A DNA stretch of 64,000 bases. Origin: Bin5 sp965242905. GTDB taxonomy: Bacteria; Chloroflexota; Anaerolineae; Caldilineales; Caldilineaceae. Numbering within the stretch: position 1 is the stretch's first letter; the number at the start of each line of letters is the position of its first letter. This document shows, piece after piece, positions 17,333 through 26,066 of this stretch. The notes beneath the pieces are model-generated. The model had not been told where the DNA came from, did no database searches, and worked only from the letters and a program-made list of their open reading frames with translations. A program made the position numbers and the translations under genes. Location: contig CBDETM010000002.1 of assembly GCA_965242905.1 (NCBI GenBank), forward strand, positions 5,270,001-5,334,000, in the 5' to 3' direction.

Positions 17333-17891
17333 TCAGATATTCCACGGCAAGCTGGATGCAGTCTCTTTCTCCGTCGTAGACCAGACGCTCCAGGGCGTCA
17401 TCAGCTGAGGCCCATTCCACCTTTTGGACTTCGATACTGTCATCTGAGAGGGTTCCTCCCACTGCCCTCAGGAGGAAGAAGTCGACCTTCTTGTAGACCC
17501 TTTCCGGCACGGCGCGGGCGTACGTATCGAGATACTCGTAGCTTACTGTTTTGAGAAAGGATTCGAACCTGGTCTCGAGGCCGGTTTCCTCTTCGACCTC
17601 CCGCAGCGCTGCTGTCAGAGGCTCTTCTGATGGATAGAGCCGTCCCTTAGGCAGTTGCCATCGACGGCACTCCTTGTCGGTGGCGATGAGAGCGATCTGT
17701 ATCGAAGTGCGGGCACTGTCCTGAAACAGACGGTAGGCAACTCCGCCGGCGGAGTGCGTATGGCGGACCGTGTAGCTGTTGGAAGGCTCCGGCTCTGTCT
17801 CACCGGCATCGGCGATTTGTTCACGGTCACGGCCGTCTTCATGGTGCGAGGCGTGGTTGTCTGCATTCAAAAAGTCCCGTTGAGACTTCAT
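17322..17891 (-). CDS. Nudix hydrolase
   Basis: 189 residues from the ATG at 17891, preceded by GAAGGGACGTCG; an upstream TTG-type extension to 18029 is unlikely. The 23-residue Nudix box is intact at positions 83-105, with G83, E89, R97-E98, E101-E102 and G104. The family hydrolyses nucleoside diphosphates linked to other groups using Mg2+. The first ~40 residues are variable and charged. First gene of the Nudix-GNAT-lipase operon. Substrate unknown; candidates are NUDT1-like house-cleaning targets, Ap4A or ADP-ribose. Confidence 0.88.
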   Translation of the reverse strand: MKSQRDFLNADNHASHHEDGRDREQIADAGETEPEPSNSYTVRHTHSAGGVAYRLFQDSARTSIQIALIATDKECRRWQLPKGRLYPSEEPLTAALREVEEETGLETRFESFLKTVSYEYLDTYARAVPERVYKKVDFFLLRAVGGTLSDDSIEVQKVEWASADDALERLVYDGERDCIQLAVEYLNGH

Positions 17892-17961
17892 CGACGTCCC
17901 TTCAGAGAAAGGTAGTGTGCGTTCAAGGTAAGGATCCGGGTCTCTTGCTATTTGAGCAGTT

Positions 17962-17974
17962 CGTATTGCGTAAT
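17962..17974 (+). repeat. Short dispersed motif CGTATTGCGTAAT
   Basis: This 13-mer recurs at 23793-23805, where it is part of a longer reiterated stretch. Both places are non-coding and upstream of - strand genes. Small intergenic repeats of GCGTATTGCGTAAT type are often scattered through genomes; significance unknown. Confidence 0.4.
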
Positions 17975-18111
17975 GGCAAATCAGGCTGGCGCGATCCCAT
18001 CGTGTAATCCGCAAGAAAAATCTTTGCAATAAGCGGGCATTACATTAGCACTGCAATTGGAGGATGTAGATTCGATTCATGTTTCTGCAGGCCGAACGGT
18101 CGAGCCATTTC

Positions 18112-18663
18112 TTACTCAGTTTGTGTATCAAGTGCTGTGACGCTCTCTGAAACCGAAGCAGCCAGGCCGCGCGCAACCTGTTCCCAATTGTTGGGGGGAA
18201 ATTGCGCGAGCTGAGGGGGCAGGAGCGGCGGCGTGGTAAATGGCAGGGCTGCCACCAACTCAGCATGCGACCACACGGTGCGGGCGCGTGCCAAGACTAC
18301 GTGAATCTCCATCCACTTAGAAAGTAATACAAGCCACTGGGCCAGCGCTTCGCCGGCGCCCACCTCCGGCAATGCAGCCGGCTCGTCGGACGCGAACCGG
18401 AAGGCGATAGCGCCGCCCTGGTCGATCCACAGGCGCTGGGGAATTACCGGACCTGGCGACAGTTGCGCAGTGGTCCAGCGTGCGAAATGGCTGTGCAGAA
18501 TCGAGATAATCGGTGGATTCAGCCACTCGGCCGCGGTGGCGATGGGCCGGCTCAGATGAGGATGGATAGGGGAGTTTTTGAGTGCTTTGTCGTCGTCGTA
18601 CCAGTACCACATTGCCATGGCAAGTGCTTTGTCTCTCGAGAAATCCGGTTCCTGCTCTGACAT
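18112..18663 (-). CDS. Hypothetical protein, 183 aa
   Basis: No family recognised. The ATG at 18663 follows GGATACTCC; an in-frame upstream ATG at 18747 would add 28 low-complexity residues. The protein is rich in Trp and Pro, with long hydrophobic helices but no clear membrane segment, and looks cytosolic. It ends 82 bp from the presumed leader of the Nudix operon on the same strand. Possibly a small regulator or structural protein; nothing specific can be said. Confidence 0.5.
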   Translation of the reverse strand: MSEQEPDFSRDKALAMAMWYWYDDDKALKNSPIHPHLSRPIATAAEWLNPPIISILHSHFARWTTAQLSPGPVIPQRLWIDQGGAIAFRFASDEPAALPEVGAGEALAQWLVLLSKWMEIHVVLARARTVWSHAELVAALPFTTPPLLPPQLAQFPPNNWEQVARGLAASVSESVTALDTQTE

Positions 18664-19101
18664 GGAGTATCCACGCGGCGGCGGTCTTCGAGCATCAGAC
18701 TGCGTCCAGCAGTCCCATTCGGGACGCTCCTGCGAGGGCTGGCCCAATCAGACTTAATGGTGCTCAAGTATCGAGGGTTCGCCCATTAATCTGAAACATG
18801 AACTGGCACAGATCATATCACAGTCAGTAGAAATCCGCAGACCGAAAGTCTGAAGAGAGAGTCTCTGGCTGCTTAAGTTTGAGCCTGTTTTTGTTCACTC
18901 AGATAGATGGATTGCCTGGCTCTTTTAGGCGCCGCGACCGCGGTCAGGCCGGGATATCGACATGCAGACTACTGGGATAGCGGGGCCAAAGCACGATTGG
19001 GGAATGCCGCCGGGAGTTGGAGTGGGGGATCAACTGAGGTATGATTCAGGTTCTGTGCAAGTTACACGTAGCTCACCCAGCAAGAGGGAAATTCCACGCA
19101 A
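18664..19101. other. Divergent intergenic region between hypothetical gene and rnd
   Basis: 438 bp without a gene. It must hold the promoters of the two divergent genes. Two adjacent small hairpins are visible: CAGAC-CGAAA-GTCTG at 18838-18852, then AGAGA-GAG-TCTCT. A palindrome GACCGCGGTC lies near 18937. No known RNA family recognised. Confidence 0.4.
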
Positions 19102-20319
19102 GTGACCCGAAAAATGCCGGCGAAGGGGCGCCAGACATCGATCGCGCCGCCGCAGCTGGTGCAGTCCCCGACGCAATATAAGCAGTTTCTGAAGCATGTT
19201 TCCGATCAGCCGTGGCTGGCGCTAGATACCGAGAGCGACAGCCTCTTCCGCTACGCCCCCAGAGTTTGCCTGATCCAGATAACTGTCCCTGCCGATCCAG
19301 AGGGGAAACATTCGTTGTCCGGCATCAATGACGTTGTCGACTATTTGATCGATCCCTTGCGGTTGCGAGAACTGTCTGAACTGGGAGAGGTTCTGGCTGA
19401 TGACTCGACTGAAGTCATCCTGCATGCGGCTGAGAACGATATTATCACCCTTCAGCGGGACTTTGGCTTCCGGTTGCAGCGGCTTTACGATACTCAACTT
19501 GCCGCCCGAATCCTAGGGCGGCAGGGCGTCGGGCTGGCCAAAGTGCTAAGTGAAGAGTTTGGCGTTGTAAGTGACAAGAGAATGCAACGCACGAATTGGG
19601 GGAAGCGCCCGCTGACCCGGGAGCAACTTACTTACGCGCAGATCGACACGCACTACCTGCCTGCACTACGCGCCCGCCAGATCAAAGAACTGGAAGAGTG
19701 TAAGCGGTTGGAAGAGGCGCTGGCCGCGTTTCGGATGCTGGAGAGGATCGAATACAGGCCGCCGGAGCCGCGCACTGTTTGGCATATGAAGCAGATCCGA
19801 TCGGTGGATGAAAAGGATTTGGGCGTTTTGCAGGCAGTTTGGGAATGGCGAGAGAAACTCGCCGAGCAAGCAGACCGGCCGCCATTCAAAGTCCTAGGGG
19901 AGAACTCGTTGATACTCTTGTCCCAGAAGCGGCCGCATTCGTTGGCCTCACTCAGGGACATTCCCGGGCTCAATTCGCGCCATGTATCCTGGTTTGGAAA
20001 GGAGTTGCTGGCTGCGGTCCGGAGGGGTGAGCGTATGCCTGCACCTCAAAGGCCAGTGCCGATTCGGAAAGCAGATACGGTTCTCAGCGGAGCGGGAAAA
20101 AAGCGGTACGAAGCCTTGCGCCAGTGGCGAACCAAGACTGCAAAGGCCCGCGGCGTTGATCCCGATATAGTTTTCAGTAATGAGACCTTGCTGCAGATAG
20201 CAGCGAATCGACCTGTGACCTTGGCCGAGCTGGAGAGGATACCTGCTGTGGGGCGGTGGAAGGCAGAGAACTATGGTAATTCGCTCTTCAGTCTACTTGG
20301 GGACGGCCACGGCGATTGA
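19102..20319 (+). CDS. rnd: Ribonuclease D
   Basis: 405 residues from a GTG start (an ATG five codons on is an alternative). DEDDy exonuclease domain: D42 and E44 (LDTES), D113 (AENDI), Y178 and D182 (YAQID). Two HRDC domains follow, at about 215-290 and 325-400. This matches the bacterial RNase D layout: 3'-5' trimming of tRNA precursors and other structured RNAs with two metal ions. It stands alone and is convergent with ftsH, with paired inverted repeats between them. Confidence 0.92.
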   Translation: MTRKMPAKGRQTSIAPPQLVQSPTQYKQFLKHVSDQPWLALDTESDSLFRYAPRVCLIQITVPADPEGKHSLSGINDVVDYLIDPLRLRELSELGEVLADDSTEVILHAAENDIITLQRDFGFRLQRLYDTQLAARILGRQGVGLAKVLSEEFGVVSDKRMQRTNWGKRPLTREQLTYAQIDTHYLPALRARQIKELEECKRLEEALAAFRMLERIEYRPPEPRTVWHMKQIRSVDEKDLGVLQAVWEWREKLAEQADRPPFKVLGENSLILLSQKRPHSLASLRDIPGLNSRHVSWFGKELLAAVRRGERMPAPQRPVPIRKADTVLSGAGKKRYEALRQWRTKTAKARGVDPDIVFSNETLLQIAANRPVTLAELERIPAVGRWKAENYGNSLFSLLGDGHGD

Positions 20320-20470
20320 GCGGCTGCCCGGCACATCCATGTAGTGACTATTTCCGCTTGAACGTGAGCCGGACAGGAGAGTTTTCAGGAGTCTTTGACG
20401 ATTGTCTGGCCTGGGGTTGGCAGGTCCACAGTGGTGTCAATGCACGAGGGATCCAGAATTTCATGTAGCT

Positions 20471-20505
20471 CCCTCATGGGCACCGACAAGGGGTGCCCAT
20501 GAGGG
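20471..20505. terminator. Long inverted repeat between convergent rnd and ftsH
   Basis: Arms 20471-20484 and 20492-20505 pair perfectly over 14 bp around a 7-nt loop (GACAAGG). It lies between the ends of two convergent genes, a natural place for a bidirectional terminator. No T-run, so REP-like function is equally possible. A second related hairpin follows at 20544. Confidence 0.6.
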
Positions 20506-20543
20506 GCATTGGCAGGATTGCGCATCTCTGGTGCTGTGGGGCT

Positions 20544-20564
20544 GGGCACCCACAAGGGGTGCCC
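20544..20564. repeat. Second inverted repeat, GGGCACCC-ACAAG-GGGTGCCC
   Basis: Perfect 8-bp stem around ACAAG. Stem and loop resemble the hairpin at 20471-20505, which also has GGGCACC...ACAAG...GGTGCCC at its tip, so the two look like diverged copies of one palindromic unit. The surrounding 313-bp gap has no gene. Confidence 0.6.
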
Positions 20565-20632
20565 CTACGATGGGATGGCGGGGTGGAAGGGTAGGTCGTC
20601 GGGCTCTACGCTTGAGGATTGATGGGCGCTCG

Positions 20633-22498
20633 TCAAGCGGGTTGGAGCGCGAGTGGATTGGGTAGATCGTCTGCGCCGGCGTTTCCTTCGAATACGTCGA
20701 CAAACTCCTCCTCTTCCAACGTTTCGCGTTCAAGCAAGGCCTCGGCAACGGCATCCAAACGGAGACGATGGATCCTGAGAATGTTCCGCACACGGTCGTG
20801 CTGTTCATTCACGATCCTTTGCACCTCGCTGTCCAACGCCTCGGCAACCTCTTCGCTGTAGTCGCGTTGCTCGGTCAGCTCCCTCCCCAAGAACGGATTT
20901 TCCTGCTGGCTTCCGATCTGGAGAGGTCCCATACTCTCGCTCATGCCGTACTTCATCACCATCGCCCGCGCCATGCGCGTGATGGTCTGGATGTCGTCGC
21001 TAGCCCCGTTTGAAATGTCTCCGAATACGAGCTCCTCCGCCACACGTCCTCCGAGGCCCACAGCGATGCGGTCAATGAAGTAGGAGCGCGGCAGGAGGTA
21101 GCGATCTCGCTCGGGCACGGTCAAGGTGACACCTCCCGACATGCCGCGGGGAATGATGGAGACCTTCTGCAGCGGGTCTGCGCCCTTGACAACATGCGCG
21201 ATGATGGCGTGGCCCGACTCGTGGTAGGCAACAACGCGTCGCTCGCGGGCGGTGATGAGGCGGCTGCGGCGTTCGGGGCCGCCCATAGCGATACGCTCAA
21301 TCGACTCCTGCATTTCCGTCATGGCAATGGTGCGGCGGTTGCGCCTTGCGGCCAGGATCGCGGCCTCATTGACCAGGTTTTCGAGGTCGGCGCCGACGAA
21401 TCCTGGCGTCTGGCGGGCAATCAGGTCCAGGTTGACGTTGGAGTCGAGCGGCTTACCTTTGACATGTACATCGAGAATCGCCCTGCGGCCCTGCAGGTCG
21501 GGGCGATCCATGGTGACACGCCTGTCGAAACGGCCGGGGCGCAGAAGGGCGGGATCGAGGATGTCGGGACGGTTGGTTGCGGCCACCAGAATGACGTTGG
21601 TATCGGTACCGAAACCGTCCATTTCCACCAGGATTTGATTGAGCGTCTGTTCGCGTTCGTCGTGGGAGCCGCCAAGACCGGTGCCGCGATAGCGACCGAC
21701 GGCGTCAATCTCGTCGATAAAGACGATGCAGGGGCTGTTGCGCTTGGCCTGCTCGAACAGATCGCGGACACGGCTGGCCCCGACGCCGACGAACATTTCA
21801 ACGAATTCTGAGCCGCTGATGCTAAAGAAGGGCACTCCGGCTTCGCCTGAGACGGCCTTGGCCATCAGCGTTTTGCCCGTTCCAGGGGGTCCGACCAGCA
21901 GCACACCCTTGGGGATGCGAGCTCCCAAGGCAACGAATTTCTGGGGTTCCTTGAGGAACTCAACGATCTCTTCAAGCTCCTGCTTTGCCTCATCGGCGCC
22001 GGCAACGTCGCTAAAGGTGACGGTGGGCCGGTCACCGACAAACATGCGCGCTTTGCTCTTTCCAAATGAAAGGGCCTGATTGTTGCCGGACTGGCTCTGT
22101 CGGAACAGGAACAGGAAAAGGCCGGCGATCAGTATGAGAGGGAGCAGGTTGATGACCAGAGCAAACCAGTTGCCCGAATTCGAAGGCGGCTGAACATTAA
22201 TCTTGACCTGTGACAGCCTCTCCTCTGACACGCCCATTCCCTGCAAGGTTCGAGTCAGAGCAACGCTTTCCTCTTTGCGGCTGGCAAGGGGCGCCTCGCT
22301 GCCAGGGGAAAATATCTGTAGTCTTTCGCCGCGGACGTCAATACGGGAAACCTCGCCGCGCTCGATCTGCCTCGCAACGTCGCTCAGACTGATGTTCTGA
22401 GGCCTTTCGTTGGGGCCGTACACATTCAGGAAGAGGGCGGCGGCAGCCACCAGAATCAGCAGATATACGAATGCGTTTCGAGTCCAATTACCGCTCAC
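20633..22498 (-). CDS. ftsH: ATP-dependent zinc metalloprotease FtsH
   Basis: 621 residues from a GTG start with GGAG seven bases upstream. Two N-terminal membrane helices (about 9-27 and 111-132) flank a ~80-residue external domain. AAA+ module: Walker A GPPGTGKT 203-210, Walker B IVFIDE 258-263, pore motif FVEMFVG and second-region-of-homology arginines near 319-325. Zn protease motif HESGH at 426-430, with a third acidic ligand near D501. It is membrane-anchored and hexameric, and degrades misfolded membrane proteins and short-lived regulators. Monocistronic. The extended -10 TGATATACT on the - strand lies about 40 bp upstream. Confidence 0.97.
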   Translation of the reverse strand: MSGNWTRNAFVYLLILVAAAALFLNVYGPNERPQNISLSDVARQIERGEVSRIDVRGERLQIFSPGSEAPLASRKEESVALTRTLQGMGVSEERLSQVKINVQPPSNSGNWFALVINLLPLILIAGLFLFLFRQSQSGNNQALSFGKSKARMFVGDRPTVTFSDVAGADEAKQELEEIVEFLKEPQKFVALGARIPKGVLLVGPPGTGKTLMAKAVSGEAGVPFFSISGSEFVEMFVGVGASRVRDLFEQAKRNSPCIVFIDEIDAVGRYRGTGLGGSHDEREQTLNQILVEMDGFGTDTNVILVAATNRPDILDPALLRPGRFDRRVTMDRPDLQGRRAILDVHVKGKPLDSNVNLDLIARQTPGFVGADLENLVNEAAILAARRNRRTIAMTEMQESIERIAMGGPERRSRLITARERRVVAYHESGHAIIAHVVKGADPLQKVSIIPRGMSGGVTLTVPERDRYLLPRSYFIDRIAVGLGGRVAEELVFGDISNGASDDIQTITRMARAMVMKYGMSESMGPLQIGSQQENPFLGRELTEQRDYSEEVAEALDSEVQRIVNEQHDRVRNILRIHRLRLDAVAEALLERETLEEEEFVDVFEGNAGADDLPNPLALQPA

Positions 22499-22535
22499 AA
22501 AGTCTCCTTCGCCGGTCAGAGTTCACTGCATTGGG

Positions 22536-22544
22536 AGTATATCA
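22536..22544 (-). promoter_or_regulatory. Putative extended -10 element of ftsH
   Basis: On the - strand this reads TGATATACT, that is TG-n-TATACT, a good extended -10 box about 40 bp before the ftsH GTG. No convincing -35 at standard spacing. Confidence 0.4.
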
Positions 22545-22710
22545 TAGAGACTCCCTCAATATGAAGTATTGCCAATTGGCAGCGCCTCGACTGTGTGCCG
22601 GATTCCTATCTGGCCATCAGTGGAGATTTCTTTGGAAAAGGGACCTGGATTGCGGCCGGATTGGGCATGAATCAAGTTTAGGCTTCATTGCCCCTGGCAC
22701 TGTCAGGGAA

Positions 22711-23691
22711 TCATGCGCGTAACTCGCCCAGTGACCTCTCATTCTGGCTGACGTATTCGGCGACCGGGCTTTCCACGCGTCCATAGCCGCTCCAGGTTTT
22801 GAACCCCAGAAGAGCGAGCAGTTCGGGAGAGGCATCTTCCAGCAGTTCGGGGCGGGCGCCTATGGTGAAGTTTTCCTGGGGACGGAACTGCGGACCGCAG
22901 AAGGTGGTGAGGAGACCGTAACGGTTCTCGGAACTGACATTTGCGCCTGTGCCGTGCCAGAGCCTCCCGTCAAATATCATCGCGGTGCCTGCCGGCCCCT
23001 CGGCAGCGAGCGTTTCGCCGTCACCGTCCCACTGTTTGGGGGGCCGGCCGCGGAGATGACTGCCGGGCACGAATCGGGTCCCGCCATTTTCGGTACTGAA
23101 ATCGTTGAGCATCCACATAACGTTTACACAGACGCAAGGCGCGATCATGGGTGGAGCCACTTCGCCCTTCAGATTAGTTCGTTGGCGAGTGATCGAACCA
23201 ACCGGAACCGGTGACGGCTCCCGGTTGACGGGGTTGGGCATCCACCACTGATCGGTATGCAGGTTCATGGCGACGCCGCCGGGCTTGGCGATATTGGCTG
23301 AGTAGCTGGAAAGCAGGTAGTCGTCGCCCAGCAGATGATCGACAACGGCGCGTACGCTTGCGGTGAAGAGAATGTCGCGGAAAACCCGGCCTTTATTGAC
23401 CAGCATCCAGACGCGTTGATTTACGCCCCCGGCGGTAGCAGTATAGGCTTGCTGCCGCGGGCGTCCCTTCCCGTCCGTGAAGGCACCCCACTGTTGTTTG
23501 GGGCCGCCGTCTTCGAAGGCCGCGCCCTGTTCCAGTTCGGCGGCGGCCTGTTCCTTGAGTCTTTTTAGCGCGGCTTTCACAACTGCAGACTCCAAGGCGT
23601 TATCGATGAGACAGTAGCCAAAGTGGTCTATGTCGGACTTAGCCTGCGCGACGTATGTGGTCGCTTTGGGCAAGTTTGGGGTGGTGTGCAT
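22711..23691 (-). CDS. Phytanoyl-CoA dioxygenase (PhyH) family protein 4
   Basis: 326 residues, ATG preceded by AAGGAGGA. Iron ligands H145-x-D147 (LHTDQW) and H246 (LWHGTG), with R257 for 2-oxoglutarate. The motif order VPGSHLRG-LWHGTGANVS is textbook PhyH. It is more canonical than the other three in this window and is far from the catabolic block. Monocistronic, upstream of and parallel to ftsH. Substrate unknown. Confidence 0.88.
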   Translation of the reverse strand: MHTTPNLPKATTYVAQAKSDIDHFGYCLIDNALESAVVKAALKRLKEQAAAELEQGAAFEDGGPKQQWGAFTDGKGRPRQQAYTATAGGVNQRVWMLVNKGRVFRDILFTASVRAVVDHLLGDDYLLSSYSANIAKPGGVAMNLHTDQWWMPNPVNREPSPVPVGSITRQRTNLKGEVAPPMIAPCVCVNVMWMLNDFSTENGGTRFVPGSHLRGRPPKQWDGDGETLAAEGPAGTAMIFDGRLWHGTGANVSSENRYGLLTTFCGPQFRPQENFTIGARPELLEDASPELLALLGFKTWSGYGRVESPVAEYVSQNERSLGELRA

Positions 23692-24118
23692 ACAGGTCCT
23701 CCTTTTGGGACGATTTTGGATACTCTAATCTATTTTTGACAGCACGGCAATGGTCGTCTGCCCGGGCATTCAAGTTGAGAACCTCTCTGTTGCGTATTGC
23801 GTAATGCGTATTCGGTATTGCGTAGAGGTATGCACATCAGGCTATTGGCATGGAATAGTTCAGGGGAAATCTGCAAGCCGGGCTTGTACTTGCAGTGCGA
23901 CCGGCATTCTCTCTCTTCGCGGCGCGGGAAACTTCGGTGGCGATCGCCTGCCTGCGTGAAGGTACGCCGATCAGGTGGGCCTGCAAGGCGCCGGTTGGCG
24001 GCGCTTATTGTCACCCACGTACATTGCTATCAGGCTGGGAAGTCCAGGTCCGCTATGGAACCTGAATTCATCCCAAACTGTTTCGAGCGTGGGATTGGCT
24101 GTGCTAGAATTGTCAGAT
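23692..24118. other. Divergent intergenic region with reiterated GCGTATT motifs
   Basis: 427 bp between a - strand PhyH and the + strand membrane operon. At 23791-23824 the sequence repeats GCGTATT/GGTATTGCGTA three times and includes the 13-mer shared with 17962-17974. No gene recognised; promoters of both flanking genes are expected here. Confidence 0.4.
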
Positions 24119-25945
24119 ATGGACAGTTTCGCCTTGCCTTGGACGGCGTTAGTCGCTCCCGTCGGGCCACCGCTCATTTTGACCCTGGGCAGCATTGTAC
24201 TCTGGATTATGGGTGGCTTTGTGCGACCGGCCGCCCGCTGGCAGGCTTTTGGAAGTCCGACGGGAATCCTCAGTGGGATCGCCCTACTTTTCTGGTTAAT
24301 CGCTGCCGCCATGACGGTAGCGCTGCGCGTTCAGCCCACCGCCCCGGCCTACTCCATTCCCTGGCAACCCTTCTTCTCGCCGGGCGCTGACCTCCTTTGG
24401 GTCAGTAACGGCTGGAACTGGTATGTCTCCTGCCTCATCCTTCTGCTCGGCGGGGGAGGGCTGTTGTTCAGCGGCATTTCCTCGCCAAACAGCGAATTGA
24501 CATTAGAAGAGAACTGGCATGGCAGAGCGATGACGCTTGCCCTGTCCCTAAACGCCATCTCAAGCGCCCTCTTCTTCGTCAGCAGCGGGAACCTCCTCAC
24601 CGTAACTCTAATGTGGGTTGTGATGGACCTTTTTGTCATTGCCCGCAGCACGATCGTGCCCGAGGGGCCCGGGCCGTCGCCAACGCGTCAGTTTCAGGGC
24701 TTGAGCATGATGGGCGCGCTGCTGCTGCTGATTGGGCTGCTTCCGGCCGGGCAAAGCGGACCGGCCGAACTCCTGGCCGGGGGCCGCCTGCCTCAAGAGA
24801 CGGTGATTCTGATGCTGGTCGCGGGCGTCATCAGGGCCGGCGTATATCCTTTGCATCTGTGGCTTTTGCCTCACAGAGGGGAAAGGCTTTACATGCCGGA
24901 CCGCCTGATAGACCAGATGCCGCCGGCGTTATGCGGACTGTGGCTGCTGGGTTGGTCCAGCGGCCTGGCCGGAGAGGAGCTACTTGCGCGCCCTGAAATT
25001 GTAGCCCTGGCACTTCTGGGTCTGCTCGGTTCTGCAATCGCCACATTCACCACGACTACCAGGCAGGAACACACCACATTTGTACTGATCACCGCGGTGG
25101 GAATAGCAGGGCTGACGAGCATTTTGTCTGAAATCCGAGGGCCGGCTGCGGTTCTATGGCCAACGACGACTTTTGCCCTGGGAGGCGGCCTCTGGCTGAT
25201 TGGTGAACGAATCTGGCGCGCCTGGCACTGGCAAATTCCGATAAGCGTGGGCGTCCTGGCCCTGGTCGGCGTTCCCTTTACGCCAGGATTTCTAACCCAA
25301 TCGGTGGTGGCGCAGCTGTTGGTCGTAGGAAGCTGCCCGGACGCGAACACTCTTTGCGGACGACTTGGGGTGTTAATGTGGCCCCTATTTGCTGCATACG
25401 TAGTGACCCAGATGATATACGTCTCCTCGCTGTTACGGAGTTGGGACGGTGATCCGGAGGGCTCGGTATGGGAACTGAGCCCGAACGCATGGGTAATCGG
25501 CCGACTCCTGGCATATGTGGTTGTACTTGCCATTCCGCTGGCGACCGCCGGCCTCTTTCCGGCGATGATGACAAACCTTGCAAATCTTCCGGATGCCATT
25601 CCGCGCGGGGCAGGGAATCCCCCTAGTGCTGTTGCGGGCTGGCAGGTCTGGTTGACACTTGCCGGACCGCTTACTTTGGGGATTCTCCTGGCGATAGCCC
25701 GCACACAGGTCAGAGATGCACTTAGTGCCAGCGACAACAGACCCGGTACGCTGCCGACACTTCGGGCATGGTCGAGCCGGATTGCCCGCCTCGCCACGCT
25801 GGATTGGATTTCGCGGCTTACCCGGTGGGGGACGGGAAGGGCGGGCGCGGTGTGGGACGTGGGCCTGGAAATTGTAGAGGGCGGCGGCCACATGGGGTGG
25901 GTCGTCGTATTCGGCATCATCGGCTACTTGCTACTGAGTGCGTAA
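24119..25945 (+). CDS. Complex I antiporter-like membrane protein (NuoL/M/N family)
   Basis: 608 residues from ATG at 24119; an in-frame upstream start at 23975 would add 48 polar residues. About 14 membrane helices. The helix VIRAGVYPLHLWLLPH (residues ~226-241) matches the conserved 'KxxxxPLHxWLP' segment of NuoL/M/N and MrpA/D, but with Arg in place of the proton-path Lys. LVGVPFTPGF (about 380) matches the 'LAGxPxxxGF' motif near the discontinuous helix. No NADH-binding, quinone-site or hydrogenase genes are nearby. Probably part of a small ion- or proton-translocating membrane complex with the next two genes. Confidence 0.7.
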   Translation: MDSFALPWTALVAPVGPPLILTLGSIVLWIMGGFVRPAARWQAFGSPTGILSGIALLFWLIAAAMTVALRVQPTAPAYSIPWQPFFSPGADLLWVSNGWNWYVSCLILLLGGGGLLFSGISSPNSELTLEENWHGRAMTLALSLNAISSALFFVSSGNLLTVTLMWVVMDLFVIARSTIVPEGPGPSPTRQFQGLSMMGALLLLIGLLPAGQSGPAELLAGGRLPQETVILMLVAGVIRAGVYPLHLWLLPHRGERLYMPDRLIDQMPPALCGLWLLGWSSGLAGEELLARPEIVALALLGLLGSAIATFTTTTRQEHTTFVLITAVGIAGLTSILSEIRGPAAVLWPTTTFALGGGLWLIGERIWRAWHWQIPISVGVLALVGVPFTPGFLTQSVVAQLLVVGSCPDANTLCGRLGVLMWPLFAAYVVTQMIYVSSLLRSWDGDPEGSVWELSPNAWVIGRLLAYVVVLAIPLATAGLFPAMMTNLANLPDAIPRGAGNPPSAVAGWQVWLTLAGPLTLGILLAIARTQVRDALSASDNRPGTLPTLRAWSSRIARLATLDWISRLTRWGTGRAGAVWDVGLEIVEGGGHMGWVVVFGIIGYLLLSA

Positions 25946-26066
25946 ACAGAAACCGCATAAGGGCGGAGAGTTCGAACCTCCGATCCGGAGTGTGCTGCAT
26001 TGCGCGAGGACCACCGGCATTCGAGAAGCTCGATTGCCTGGCATTAGTGTAGGACGGTTTTGATCC

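Noticed and set aside
20661..22498. Long + strand frames opposite ftsH (for example 21194-21811)
   Set aside because: The - strand frame has every FtsH motif; the + strand frames are shadows of a GC-rich gene.
25950..26000. tRNA-like T-arm (GGAGG-TTCGAAC-TCTCC read on the - strand)
   Set aside because: No matching acceptor, anticodon or D arm could be found on either side, and it lies between two coupled membrane genes. Probably chance.
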